DNA from: Mucidula mucida | Taxonomy: Eukaryota > Basidiomycota > Agaricomycetes > Agaricales > Physalacriaceae | DNA length: 49,983 nt | Assembly: GCA_015501055.1 (NCBI GenBank) | Contig: JADNYV010000257.1 | Location: forward strand, 1-49,983 | Direction: 5' to 3' | The notes under the pieces: model-generated | Told to the model about the DNA's origin: nothing | The model's database searches: none | Seen by the model: the letters and a program-made list of their open reading frames with translations, nothing else | Program-made: the position numbers and the translations under genes | Shown: positions 10,721-22,397 of the stretch, piece after piece | Layout: every line of letters starts with the position of its first letter | Numbering within the stretch: the first letter of the stretch is position 1

Positions 10721-11686
10721 CTATGATTCGTTGGCGCTTGAGGGTGAAGCGGATCTCCCACGGCGAGGCGGCGTTGGCGGCGTTCCCCCTCTGGGTGTTG
10801 ATTCTCGTCGCGGGGAATATCTCGTCGTAGTCGGTGGTGAACCTTCGCGCTGATTGACCAAGGGCGGAAGGACAGGTCCACTGTACATTTCGAACCGCCG
10901 CTGTTCCTGCTGAGGCGGCGGGGGCGGGGGCGGCGGTGGAAGGGTATAGCTCAACATGGGTACCGGCGCTGGCGGTTGTTGGTTGGTCATTTGACTCCCA
11001 CTAGCACCGTCGTCTCGCTCAGCGCGCCCTTGTCGGGCAGTTTGAACGAGTTCCTTGGTGTTGGATCTCTTTCCGCGTTCCTGCGCGATCTGCTCGGGCC
11101 GCTGGCGTCTGTGGGTACGCTCAAAGAGACCGCATTTGTTGCAGAGCACTTTGCCAGGAGTGAGAGTCGAACGACGCCAGGTAGAGGTATCTGTGGTATA
11201 GCAATTGAAGCACCGACGGCGAACGCGGTCTGTAAGCTTTGTAGACGAGTCGTCGGTGTATGTAACCTGGAGGTATGGCTCGTAATCTGCAGGGTAGTGA
11301 TCGTGTGGTGGAGGCGGAGGTGGTGGCGGCGGTGGAGGAAGGTGGTGTGCATACCGCGATCCTGCAGGCGGCGGGTACGGAGCTGGCTTGCGATAATCAT
11401 GGTAATGGTGAGGATCATGGTAGTACATCGGCGGAGGCGGAGGCGGGAGTTCATTGTACTGTTTCGGCCAATATCCATTGACATGGTGCGGAATTGGGTA
11501 TGGTCCAGGATACGGATAAGGATGGTGCATGCTTGGAGCAAGACCGTTTGACTGCCGGCATTGAGTACTTTGTAAAGGTGAATGTGGCGCACGTACCTGT
11601 AAGTCGTCCTCTCTGCGTCTTTCCTGCTCGTCGTCTAGGACGGGGTCGATCGCGTTTCTCGGAGGCATATCTTTGTTGGGCGACAT
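10721..11686 (-). CDS. GATA-type zinc-finger protein
   Basis: The frame gives 321 residues, or 306 if an in-frame 45-bp intron (GTACGT to GCAG, about 11597-11553) is removed. One GATA-type finger lies near residues 155-190: CFNC, WRRS, CNKCGLFERTH. The loop between the two Cys pairs is 19 residues, longer than the 17 or 18 of classical GATA factors but, as I recall, common in Agaricomycete members. A basic tail (RRQRP) follows the finger. The rest is low complexity, with Pro runs, Tyr/His-rich repeats and Pro/Arg/Ser-rich ends, as in activation or interaction regions. It is probably a nuclear DNA-binding regulator; targets cannot be told from sequence. Confidence 0.85.
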   Translation of the reverse strand: MSPNKDMPPRNAIDPVLDDEQERRREDDLQVRAPHSPLQSTQCRQSNGLAPSMHHPYPYPGPYPIPHHVNGYWPKQYNELPPPPPPMYYHDPHHYHDYRKPAPYPPPAGSRYAHHLPPPPPPPPPPPHDHYPADYEPYLQVTYTDDSSTKLTDRVRRRCFNCYTTDTSTWRRSTLTPGKVLCNKCGLFERTHRRQRPEQIAQERGKRSNTKELVQTARQGRAERDDGASGSQMTNQQPPAPVPMLSYTLPPPPPPPPPQQEQRRFEMYSGPVLPPLVNQREGSPPTTTRYSPRRESTPRGGTPPTPPRRGRSASPSSANES

Positions 11687-12129
11687 TTCCCGCTCACTGT
11701 TAAAGTCGTAAGAGAAAAGCAGGCGTCAAGAAAGGAAACCGACCTGTCAGTGAGAATTCTTCGCAGGGTGCCCATCAAACAGATCAAACGCGCGCGCGAA
11801 AACTAGTTAAAGTTTGAAATCAGACGAATCAAATTTTTTGAAACTCCGATTACCCGCCTCCTGGATCATTTGCCGAGAGCGGGACTTTGCCGAACTTAGC
11901 AGTCGACGCTCTAGCCTCACCACGCTTTGGCCTCCTAGGAAGCTCAATTTCAAGTCACTTCATTGTTGGAAACTGCTCGCGTCATTGTATGCGTATGGAC
12001 GGCCATGGAGCCGTATATATCCACGCTTTCCACACGAGGTTGGTCATGGGACATACAGACCACGATGCACGGAGAATTCAAACTTGAATGGATATATGTA
12101 CTACGACTAGACTAAGAAGTCCTACTTTG
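11687..12129. other. Intergenic, no gene seen
   Basis: This is the upstream region of the GATA-type gene and the left edge of the LINE remnant. It contains an alternating CGCGCGCG run near 11790. No coding region was found. Confidence 0.4.
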
Positions 12130-12691
12130 TGACGACTCTCGGACCTCGCAGCCTATGGTGGCTATGCCAGTCGGAAAGGATTTATAGTGAATGTCCCAAA
12201 GACAAAGGTTCGCGGCTTTTTGTGTTGAGTATGCCTTGTCTCATGTTTGAAGGCCATGATCTTTGGAAAACAGCCAGGTATTTGGCCAGTCCTTCGAATT
12301 CAAGGCCAAATCATTGATTGGGTCGATGAGCATCGCTATCTTGGGGTCACACTCTGTTCAAGACCGGGCAGCTTATTCCCACAGATGTATCTCATCAAGT
12401 CAATCACGGCGCAATGGACTGCCAATGTGACTATGCGGTTGGCGAAGCATTTTGGTGATCTACCTCCTCGAGAAGTGTTGATAGTGTACCGCGCGCGGGT
12501 TGCGGCACACCTCACATATGGAGCGGAGCTGGCATTGGATGTCTCTAAAGGCTTGCTTGCGCTGCTGGAGGCTGTAGAGGTCCACTTCTTATGCCGGACT
12601 CTCCATCTTCATGACCGATCTCGGCTATGTGTCTTGTACTCAGAGACCGGCCTGCTGCCATTGCATTTTGTTCGGGTGGACCGTGCACTAC
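12130..12691 (+). mobile_element. LINE remnant, left part (reverse transcriptase C-terminus)
   Basis: The translation contains GFIVNVPKTK, HRYLGVTLC, RARVAAHLTYGAEL and SETGLLPLHF. These are blocks of the thumb and connection region of non-LTR retrotransposon reverse transcriptases of Agaricomycetes. A stop lies between the first block and the main 12,247-12,780 frame. The catalytic palm is not present. The frame is interrupted at 12692 by the hAT-like element and continues at 16711, in phase, as QFLSGLLQAPD. Confidence 0.75.
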
Positions 12692-12699
12692 TAGACCAG

Positions 12700-12890
12700 G
12701 GCGCGAGTGTTGGGTGTTTAAGTGTACACCCGGGTGCACCAGGCACTCACACCCGGGTGTCGAGTGTTTGGCAGTGGTGAGTAGGGTGTTTGCACGGGTA
12801 CCCACTCGAGTGCGGGTGTCTGGCTTTGGGCCACGAGTGCCGACCCACACTCTACCCGAGTGGACACTCGCAAACACCCGGGTATTCAAT
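12700..12890. repeat. Left subterminal palindrome array of the hAT-like element
   Basis: Repeated variants of CACCCGGGTG, CACTCGAGTGCGGGTGT and similar self-complementary 8-10-mers occur on both strands. Subterminal arrays like this are commonly transposase-binding sites in hAT elements. The family role is known; its use here is inference. Confidence 0.65.
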
Positions 12891-13032
12891 AAAATGAACC
12901 CCGCAAGAATCGGGGCTCTGACCGCTTTGCGATCAACATCACAACAATGGGCGCGACCACTCCGCCAAACGGTCTTGACAGACCTTAACTTTCAGCACTT
13001 ATTACATACCACCCGGTCAATGAGGATTTTTT

Positions 13033-14275
13033 AAAAATAATAGTACACCTGCACTACAACATAATAAAAGTCCACAAACACTGGCGATTGACGGAAGGGC
13101 GAGACAACGACAATTCCACTGCTTGAGAGGGAGGAATTGAAGGTGGTAGTTCCGGTTGACAAGAAGACTGCGAGGCAGCGGGAGCATCGTATTGGACATT
13201 GGTAGCTGGATCATCTGTCCCAAAGATAGTCAAAGGAAATGTGCACTTCCAGCCGTAATGCGCCATCGCTCGGTAACGTTCCAGATCTGCTATTTTCCCT
13301 GAAAATATCGTAGGGCACGGGGGCGACTCGTCATCAAAACAGACGTGGCAACCGAACTCCCTTGACGTTGAAGGAATGTTGTCCAGCCATTTGTTGATGC
13401 GAAGCCCAGTTTCCGCGCCAAGGGGATGAAAGACCCACACTGGAATGCCCGCCTAAAGTCGATTCATTGAGGCAAACAAAAAGAGGGTGGTAATGACAAC
13501 TTACCCGATAACAATTCAACGCCACATCCAGCCGATCTGTGATAGCGCCCACAACTGGTTGCAGTGGAAGCTGCCTCGCGTCTGGGGTGTAAAATGTGTC
13601 TTGGACGCGGGAAATCCAGGTCAAGCGAGCATCAAACTCGAGACAGAGGTGTTGTGTGAGCCTTCACGTCATGGCTGCCTTCTCGTAAGTAGATGGTGCA
13701 GACATCTGACCGAGCAGGTATTGGATATGAGCCCGGTAGTCCCATGACTTGGTGTCGCCTTTGATGCACTTGTTAGAGTTGGTCCCTTCGGCGCTGGAGT
13801 TCAAGACCGCAGAGACGTGCTTCTTGATCTTGAGAAACTGGTCCGAGAGGACATTGCACAGGTCTTGGTGAATAACACCCAAACAAACAGAAGAGATGTT
13901 GCTATCGATGAGGGTGAAGTCGTCGGGGCGAGGGAGGAACCATATGAATTCGGAAAAGCCAACGTTAACAGATTGGGGAAATTGCAGGCAGGTTAGATGG
14001 GGCGTGCACAAATTGAACGGTTGAGGGGTGAAGCAGGGATCGTGCTCTCCGAAGTGATACTCCTTCCACATTCAAATGTTTTGGTTGCCGAGGTGAAGGT
14101 CAGTCATTGTGTCCATGTTTGGGGAGGTAACGAAGACGCTGAATTCTGGATAGCGACGCCCGACGCGCCCCTCGTACGACTTGATGGCAGCCATCTGTGG
14201 GAGGTGCATTAACTGATAAGATTGAACGACTAGAAAAGAGAACGCACCGAGACGCATGTAGAATTACGGACGGGA
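13033..14275 (-). pseudogene. Transposon-associated Agaricomycete protein, two in-frame TGAs
   Basis: Spliced minus-strand exons read as a member of an uncharacterised family I associate with Agaricomycete mobile DNA: FSEFIWFLPRPDDF, then a helical middle, then GAITDRLDVALNCY joined across an intron (GTAAGT ... TTAG, about 13504-13453) to RAGIPVWVFHPLGAETG, and a tail naming a short motif (CPTIFSG). Two TGA codons interrupt the same frame, at about 14072-14074 (before MWKEYHFGEHDP) and about 13661-13663 (after EKAAMT). Each could arise by C-to-T change of a CGA codon. The gene lies wholly inside the hAT-like element, transcribed opposite to the BED-like gene. Its biochemical function is unknown. 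Confidence 0.55.
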
Positions 14276-15454
14276 TGCTGTAGATAAAATATGAATAAAA
14301 TTGGGATAGCCGAGTGCACAGGGAACATACCTGACACCCAGAAAATTAACAGCAGAGATTCTCAAAGCGACGCAAGTTTTGCTGGTTGTGGGGGCGGGGT
14401 CGAGGATGCTGCAAGTTCAATCAGACTAATGGCGCCAGCCGTATGAAACGAGAAACATACCGAGAGCCCAATAAATGAAAGCAAATGGTCCTAGCCCGAC
14501 GCAATCCTAGCGGTGAGTATGGGCGGGGCACAGATCTGAACATGGTCATTGGTAGCAATGCTCACCAGATAATAAAGACGTACCTGTGAACCAGCGTATG
14601 TGAAGCGGTTCCCTGCGTATCCGAGGCTGCACCTAAAATGAAGGGCAGTGAACGAACAGCCTTCCAACAGGATATGCTGAGGCGTCACCTACTGACTGAA
14701 GGACCGACAAGCTAGGCGCCACCAACCGACTTAACATCGAGTCTGGTACGGATCCAAGGATTACACCGACGCAAAGCCGAATGTAAGGTAAAAAACAACA
14801 CCGACGTAACGTTGAGTGCTGCTGAGAGGGCGGCAAGAATAAAAAAAGCAGAAAGGCAGACGACGACGAGAGAGGCGGGCAGACAGATGGGTGGAGATAA
14901 CAAGATCGTGGCTTAATTGGCGTGTCTGAACACGCCACCAGTGCCAAAGACGGCCAAGCAATGGCGCAGCCAAACACAGCCCAATATCGGGATTTCATGT
15001 CCAAGTCACCTTACTTTACTCTCTCACCTCACCGACCTCGTCCTCTCTTCCGTCTTCCCGCCTCTCTCTTGTGCGCTGCTCGAATTTGTCTCGGCAGTTG
15101 CACTCTTGTAGCGTATCAAATTTGTTTCGTGCGCCGCGCCGGTTTCATAGGTACTCGACGTTATGTCGGTACTTGGCTGTGTACCTTTGGGCAGACGGCG
15201 TACACGTTCCTCTGTTGTCCGGTACGTGGCGCGCGCATATCTTGCTGCTGTTGTATACGGACTGACATTTTGTGTTTTTCAGGGTTTCTCATCGCCGCCA
15301 TCATCTCCTGGTATGTGGTGGTATGTGGCGCATAACGTTTTCGCGTTGTCCTCACTGACTGGATTCTTATTTAGATGTTCTCGATTCAAATCCTTCATAC
15401 TCGGTAGGCTCATCATTATCTCTATCTACTCGATAGTAACATTTTTTTAAAGGG
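14276..15454. other. Spacer inside the hAT-like element
   Basis: Overlapping short frames occur on both strands with no recognisable domain. Likely intergenic spacer between the two divergent cargo genes, possibly with 5'UTR introns of the plus-strand gene (several GT/AG pairs between 15215 and 15380). Confidence 0.4.
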
Positions 15455-16368
15455 ATGGCAAAAGCAAAAGCAACCTCCAGCAAGAAGGCGACGGACTCGG
15501 GCAAGAAAAGCGATACCCTTAGGAAGACTGATGCGCAGAAGAAATCCGACAATGTCAAGGCCGTGCCAAAACGTCCTCCCGCCAATGGCAAGAAGAGGCC
15601 CGCAGGTCCTACGGAGTCTGTGCCCCCTGTTGGTACAGCGCAGCGCATCAACAAGCGCAAGCCCCTGCTTGCAGACGTTGACCCTGACGCGCCGAGCAGT
15701 GGCGAGGAGGAGGAGGAGCAGCCGCCGAAGAAGAAGAAAAGGAGCACTTCTCCTGCTCGGAAACAGAAGAAGGCGAAGAAGAAGAAGCAGAGGAAGAAAA
15801 AGTCGACGGAGGACGAGTGGGTTGACGAGCAGGATCCAGCGCCCGAGGAGGAGGAGAACAGCGAGATCCCAGAGAAGAATACGTTAGAGTGGCATCAATG
15901 GAATCTTTGTGAGTCATTCCTACAATTTTCATGATATTTGACTGACTATGTTTCCAGCCAAACTTTGCGCTTGTTGGACATCCAGTCAGTACAAGCACTT
16001 CAAAGACGACATTGAAGTCATCTATAACGCTTCCAAGCAGAAGTTCTACCATAGGTTTACCTGCAAGACGTACATGATATGTTCTTTTTGCGCGTAGTAA
16101 TTCTCACTTTCACGCAGGATGGGCAGCACTCATCTTTGCCCCGTTGGCTTCAGTGGCGGGTCGAATCTTCTGAATCACACCAAGATGTGCGACGCAGCAC
16201 AGGAGTTCCTCCTCAGATGAGGATGCCATGGATGTCGATGAGGGTGATGATCTTTCTGAGGAGGAGGTCTTGATGGATGCAGGGCGGGAGGAGGAGGAGG
16301 ACGAGGAGGAGGGGGGAGATGGTGAACCCATTGTTATCAATGATGATGATTCTTCAGATGAGGAGTAG
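15455..16368 (+). CDS. Lys-rich protein with a BED-like zinc finger, hAT cargo
   Basis: Exon 1 (15455-15907 or so) encodes a basic, Lys-rich N-terminus (SKKATDSGKKSD, PPKKKKRSTSP) followed by an acidic EEEENSEIPEKN segment. Exon 2 (about 15958-16070) carries CACW and FYHRFTC. Exon 3 (from about 16119) carries HLCPVGFSGG and SNLLNHTKMC. The Cys pair, spacing and SNLLNH motif resemble the BED-type finger at the N-terminus of hAT transposases. An acidic tail ending DDDSSDEE follows, reached only by an extra short splice or a 1-bp frame change near 16215. Nuclear and DNA-binding by inference. It could be a truncated transposase or a derived end-binding protein. Confidence 0.6.
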
Positions 16369-16509
16369 TTCTCGCTGTGAGTTTTTCCTTCTGTTCTTAA
16401 CTGTTTCTGACTTATAGTTTAGATATCTACATATTCAATCATTTCTAACTGCTGTAGCGTAGCATTTATACTATAATTTTACATAGTTAATTCTGGACTG
16501 ACGGACTGA

Positions 16510-16690
16510 TATTGCCAGGCGGGTGTACACGGGTGCACCCGCCACCCTACCCAAGTGGCAAGACACTTGGGTGCGCAAAACACTCGCGAGTTGGTGCCGC
16601 ACTCGAGTGCTGCACCCGGGTGTCACTCGAGTGCGGGTGTCCGGCTCGGAGCTGTGAATGACCCGCTTTAAGAGTGCGAGTGCACCCGAG
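16510..16690. repeat. Right subterminal palindrome array of the hAT-like element
   Basis: The same CACTCGAGTG and CACCCGGGTG family of motifs as the left end, in mixed orientation, lies just inside the right terminal repeat. Confidence 0.65.
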
Positions 16691-16710
16691 TGCCCAGGTC
16701 TATGCACTAC

Positions 16711-17620
16711 AATTCCTGAGTGGCTTGCTGCAAGCACCGGACACTTGCTTGGTGGTTAGCTGCCTGGGGGCATACATGGCACTATGGAAGGCATGCCAAT
16801 TGGGCTGGTTGAGTGATATTGTGATTGTAATGCAATATTTGGGGGTCACTGAGCCTCAAGATTGGTTGGCAACTTTGTCTACAGTTCAAGGCGTTGACGG
16901 CCTGCGCACCTCAGTGGAACAATCATGAAAGGATCAACTGGGAGTGGAACTAACAGCACAGCGCCTTCCTCTCTTGCTGGGCAGGAGGCAATGGCTTAGC
17001 AGTGGTTGGTGGACTTACGAGATGGCTATGCTCCGGAACTATTTGTTGCTTTACGTACCTGCTTCGGACAGCTCTAGTACGTATGATTACTGACTCTCAT
17101 GTCTTGGCAGTGGAGGCAGCCAACTGGGTGCTGAGACCAGAAGGTCAACACAACCCTCTCCCGCAGGAGTGGCGCCTGTGCCACCTGTGTGGGGAAGGTG
17201 TTGAGGACGAGTTGCATGTGATGCTGGAGTGTGCTGCGCCGGTCCTGGTCCAATTATGTTTAGTCATGTTGAGCAATGTGTGGCAACTGTTTCCAGGGTT
17301 GAAAGGACGTGCACAGGCACCGCTGCAATGATGGCAGTTGGTGATGGAGTGTGACAATGTTGTGCTCTGTGTGGCTGAGTTTGTGTTTGATGTAATGACA
17401 GTAGTACAGGAGGTACCTATGTATATACCTAACTGGTATGTCTGATTGTATTCCATCCTTCTCAGCAGACTTAATCCGGGCATATCTTACGGGGGCTGAC
17501 CTGTGTTAACAATGTTGGGATAGGGTTCAGTGCCGTAGCAGTATAGTAATTATTGTAGTATGGACCCTGCTGTGTTCTTTAAGGGCTAGATGCAGGCTAA
17601 AATATATCTATCTATCTATC
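16711..17620 (+). mobile_element. LINE remnant, right part with zinc-binding motif and 3' tail
   Basis: Continues the frame of the left part with QFLSGLLQAPD and CQLGWLSD, and after stops and frame breaks reaches WRLCHLCGEGVEDELHVMLEC. That is the C-x2-C-x8-H-x4-C motif at the end of many non-LTR retrotransposon ORF2 proteins. The 3' end has a short ATCT microsatellite (17600-17620), a typical LINE tail. In-frame stops show it is dead. Confidence 0.7.
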
Positions 17621-17959
17621 TCGGAGACACTTCTGATGCAATTGTGCTTCCCCAACACTTTGGGACTTGTGTCGAGCTGACTCTCAGTGTGGATGAGGAT
17701 TCAGATGACTCAATGTCGATGTATGGTAGTAATACTGGGGAAAAATTCAAGGTGTATAGCATTTGACTTCCCCACTTTTTTTAAAAAATGAGCCTGGATT
17801 TTCAGTCCAATCTGGCTTTGTTCAAAGTGAATTGGTCTGACTTTACTCAAAGCACAGGTGGATCCAATACTCTGCCGGCGCCAACTGATGGTACTGGAGC
17901 TCGCCAAAGCAATTCAGCCTGGCCCCTGCTCGGCGCCTATTTCCCAATATAGCCATTTC

Positions 17960-18889
17960 AATCTCCTCTGTCAAGTCGCGAGTCTGCATCACCGTGCTTC
18001 ACTGAACAAAGTCCAACCCTATGGTATGTTTAACGCATCAACTGTGCATTTCGTGATATTTCAAGTCTTCTAGGTCATCGGCTCCCCCTAGTTGGCAAGA
18101 CGGCATTCCTGGAAATCTCGCCACACAAATCATTGCTAAAGAGATTCCTGAGGTACATGTTCTATCAGTACTGTTCTTCACAATTCACATCTTCTGTTAG
18201 TATTTACAATACAAATATGTGCCTTTCATTGATCTCTCTGCCATAACAGCAGGTTCTGGTATTGCAGTCAATTTGAGGAGAAATTTAAGGCCCTGATTAG
18301 CAACATAGAGGCTAAGGCAAGAAACAGCAACATCTGTTTCATCAATGAAGTTTGTGCATATTACAGCTATGTACTCTCAGTTGCCTGATTTGCTAATGAG
18401 TTTGTAGACACCCTCTTTAACCTCAGCAAGGCTGAAGAAAGTATTAATGCTGGTCAAATGATTAAGCCCGCTCTTGCCAAAGGCCTTCAGCTTGTTGGTG
18501 CTACAATGTGGGACAAATACTGGAAGACCAATCCCAAGGACACTGCTCTTGAGCGCCAATTTTAACTCATTCAAATAGACAAACCGACTGTGGAAGCTAC
18601 ACGGTCTCAAAGGTCATTACAAGGTGGCCGCCATTATGGTGTTGAGATGGCGGATGCCGGGGCCCTCATTACGGCTGCCATGTATTCTGTGCGCTATATT
18701 GCCAACTGTTATCTGCCCGACAAAGTGATTGATTTAATGAACAAGACAGTGTCTATGTTGCGACTCGCCCAGGAATCCAAGCCCAACAAGCTCAAAGCAC
18801 TCTTTCCTCCTCCTTTTGCCCAGCACTCCCTTGATACTAATTTAGATATGCCCCTTCTTGTGACAGTTGTACAACAAGGTAAGGACTGA
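17960..18889 (+). pseudogene. Decayed Hsp104/ClpB first ATPase domain
   Basis: Translation in shifting frames follows the first nucleotide-binding domain of Hsp100 disaggregases in order. It begins with LVGKTA, a Walker A lacking its second Gly, then NLATQIIAKEIPE in another frame. Next come FEEKFKALISNIEAKA, ICFINEV (Walker B with Asp changed to Asn), and NLSKAEESINAGQMIKPALA. Last are LQLVGATMWDKYWKTNPKD and HYGVEMADAGALITAA-LPDKVIDLMNKT. Intron-like gaps with GT/AG borders sit between blocks, for example about 18022-18073, so this copy arose from genomic DNA rather than mRNA. Frameshifts, stops and catalytic changes make it non-functional. The middle and second ATPase domains are absent. 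Confidence 0.8.
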
Positions 18890-20313
18890 GATGTGGTTGA
18901 GTAGCAAGTCAATTGGTCCTTGCAGCACAAGTGTGAGTTGATTATTAATTTAGAAGATCCTTTGTGGCGTTCCCGGAAACAATGACAAACTAATTAAAAT
19001 CTACCCAATATGGCTTGGTATGTACTACGGGAGATCAAGCGGGCATTCAAGAACGTGTAGTCCGCGAGTGTGTCCTAATATAGACAGAAGGATTTTGGCA
19101 CTATACCCGTGGGAATATGTCTGGCAGATATCCCGCGCCCTTTCGCGCATCACCGCTCACTTCCCATCCTGTCTTGATTGCGGCGAAGCCGCCTCGCTGG
19201 CGCTCGCACCCGTGGGCATCCCACAGTTCTATTTTAGCATCCTGTCATCCTGCGCTATGCTATTGGCGGTACTATCCCTGGGTAGGTAATACAAAAAATC
19301 TACTCGGGCGTGAATAGAGGTGGATCTTGAAGGCTAAAAATCATCGGATACACCGGATGTTGTTAAAGACCTTCTATTCTCTTGAGTGAAGCCTTTGGTT
19401 GGGGGAGAAAGAGCTGCTCTTGCAGTAGCAAAGCGATACCGGTGCGACGAGGTCGAAAGGTAGGATTTACAAAACCCTGGTCACAGGTAGTCACAATTTG
19501 CCGTCGTTGCCGAGGCGTGCGGAACCTTCGGTTGTCAAGCAGCAAGCATGTGATCTATATGTCTAGCGTCGGAGAATGAAGAACGGCATCGTGGGACATC
19601 GCCCTCTGTCACGCTCCCGCTCCCTCTTTCACAATGACAACCCCAACATCCTATACCACCAGGGCAACGAGTCGAGGATCACCTATGAGCTTGATAGCAC
19701 ACTCTCAAAAATTCTTGTAATTTATAGGGCTCAGTGCAGGCTGATATTGCTCGAACTACCTTGATTTGTGTGATTTTGAGTATTGTTTGAGGTATTTCAG
19801 TGTAGCAAGCTCATTTTTCTGCGCCGAAAAAAAACCCACAGTCAATTCAATGCTAGAATTCAATATCCCGAAGGTTACAATGGGCAGAAAGTAGCGAGGA
19901 AGATGTGCAGACCCGATTTTGTAAAGCCTACCCGTTTTGTATTACCTACCCAGGGATAGTACGGGTGAAACGGGTTTCTGACACACTTTGGCTTGATGTA
20001 AAACCATTTGTCTAGGCTCATGGATCCTAATATTCTGAAGCGTGGTTGCCTAGGTACCCTTCCTAGCTTCCCCTGCTAGGCTACTGGTTCCCTATTCGAC
20101 ACTTGCTGTTTTACCCCACTTCGCCACTAAATCACCATTACGTGCGCGTTGCGTGTCCTGCTGGCAATCTGATAAGATTAATGCAGTAACCGTTCCCGCA
20201 CAATGGGCCAGTCCTCCACGAATCATTGCGCGTCCTACGAACTCGCACGGCACGAATGCAAAATGGTTAACAGCCGCGCCGTGTCGCATTGACGGGCTAG
20301 AGCCGTCTGAGGG
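18890..20313. other. Repeat-like region without genes
   Basis: Contains the inverted-repeat pair listed separately. Short frames carry no recognisable domain. Confidence 0.4.
19268..19961. repeat. Inverted repeat pair, possible MITE
   Basis: A 27-base sequence beginning GTACTATCCCTGGGTAGG (19268-19294) recurs as its perfect reverse complement at about 19934-19960. Ends lie about 690 bp apart. A TA dinucleotide flanks CTATCCC at both ends, which would suit a Tc1/mariner-type MITE, but no independent target duplication can be separated from the repeat. No coding potential inside. Confidence 0.45.
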
Positions 20314-20320
20314 TATATAA
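20314..20320 (+). promoter_or_regulatory. TATA box of the FAD monooxygenase gene
   Basis: TATATAA lies 38 bp upstream of the start codon at 20358. Confidence 0.5.
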
Positions 20321-20357
20321 ATCCTGATTGTGCACCATTCTCCACAACAGACACAAA

Positions 20358-22291
<1,934 letters not shown>

Positions 22292-22397
22292 GATGTTTGC
22301 TCTAGGTTAGGTGTTCAGGTATTAAGTACCTTGGTTCATATATTGTCAACACACTGGGTGCCCTGTAGAACAATCACCAAACCTTCTACAAGCTTCA

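Larger units (their letters stand above)
12692..16702. mobile_element. hAT-like DNA transposon, 4,011 bp, inside the LINE
   Basis: Both sides carry the 8-bp direct repeat TGCACTAC (12684-12691 and 16703-16710). The ends are TAGACCAGGGC and, inverted, TAGACCTGGGC, which fits hAT terminal repeats, and 8 bp is the hAT target duplication. Removing the element and one repeat joins the LINE frame in phase, confirming the borders. Both subterminal regions are packed with short palindromes (CACCCGGGTG, CACTCGAGTG). Inside are a broken minus-strand gene and a plus-strand gene with a BED-like finger, but no hAT catalytic core was recognised, so the element looks non-autonomous. Confidence 0.8.

Noticed and set aside
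10976..11551. Long plus-strand frames opposite the GATA-type gene
   Set aside because: They are mirrors of the Pro- and His-rich codons, giving Val/Arg/Gly low-complexity; no domain.
13033..14275. Selenocysteine or programmed readthrough at the two TGAs
   Set aside because: Basidiomycetes are not known to use selenocysteine, no SECIS-like stem was seen, and decay in a transposon explains the stops.
15455..16368. Calling the BED-like gene a complete hAT transposase
   Set aside because: No RNase-H-like catalytic domain or hATC dimerisation motif follows the finger.
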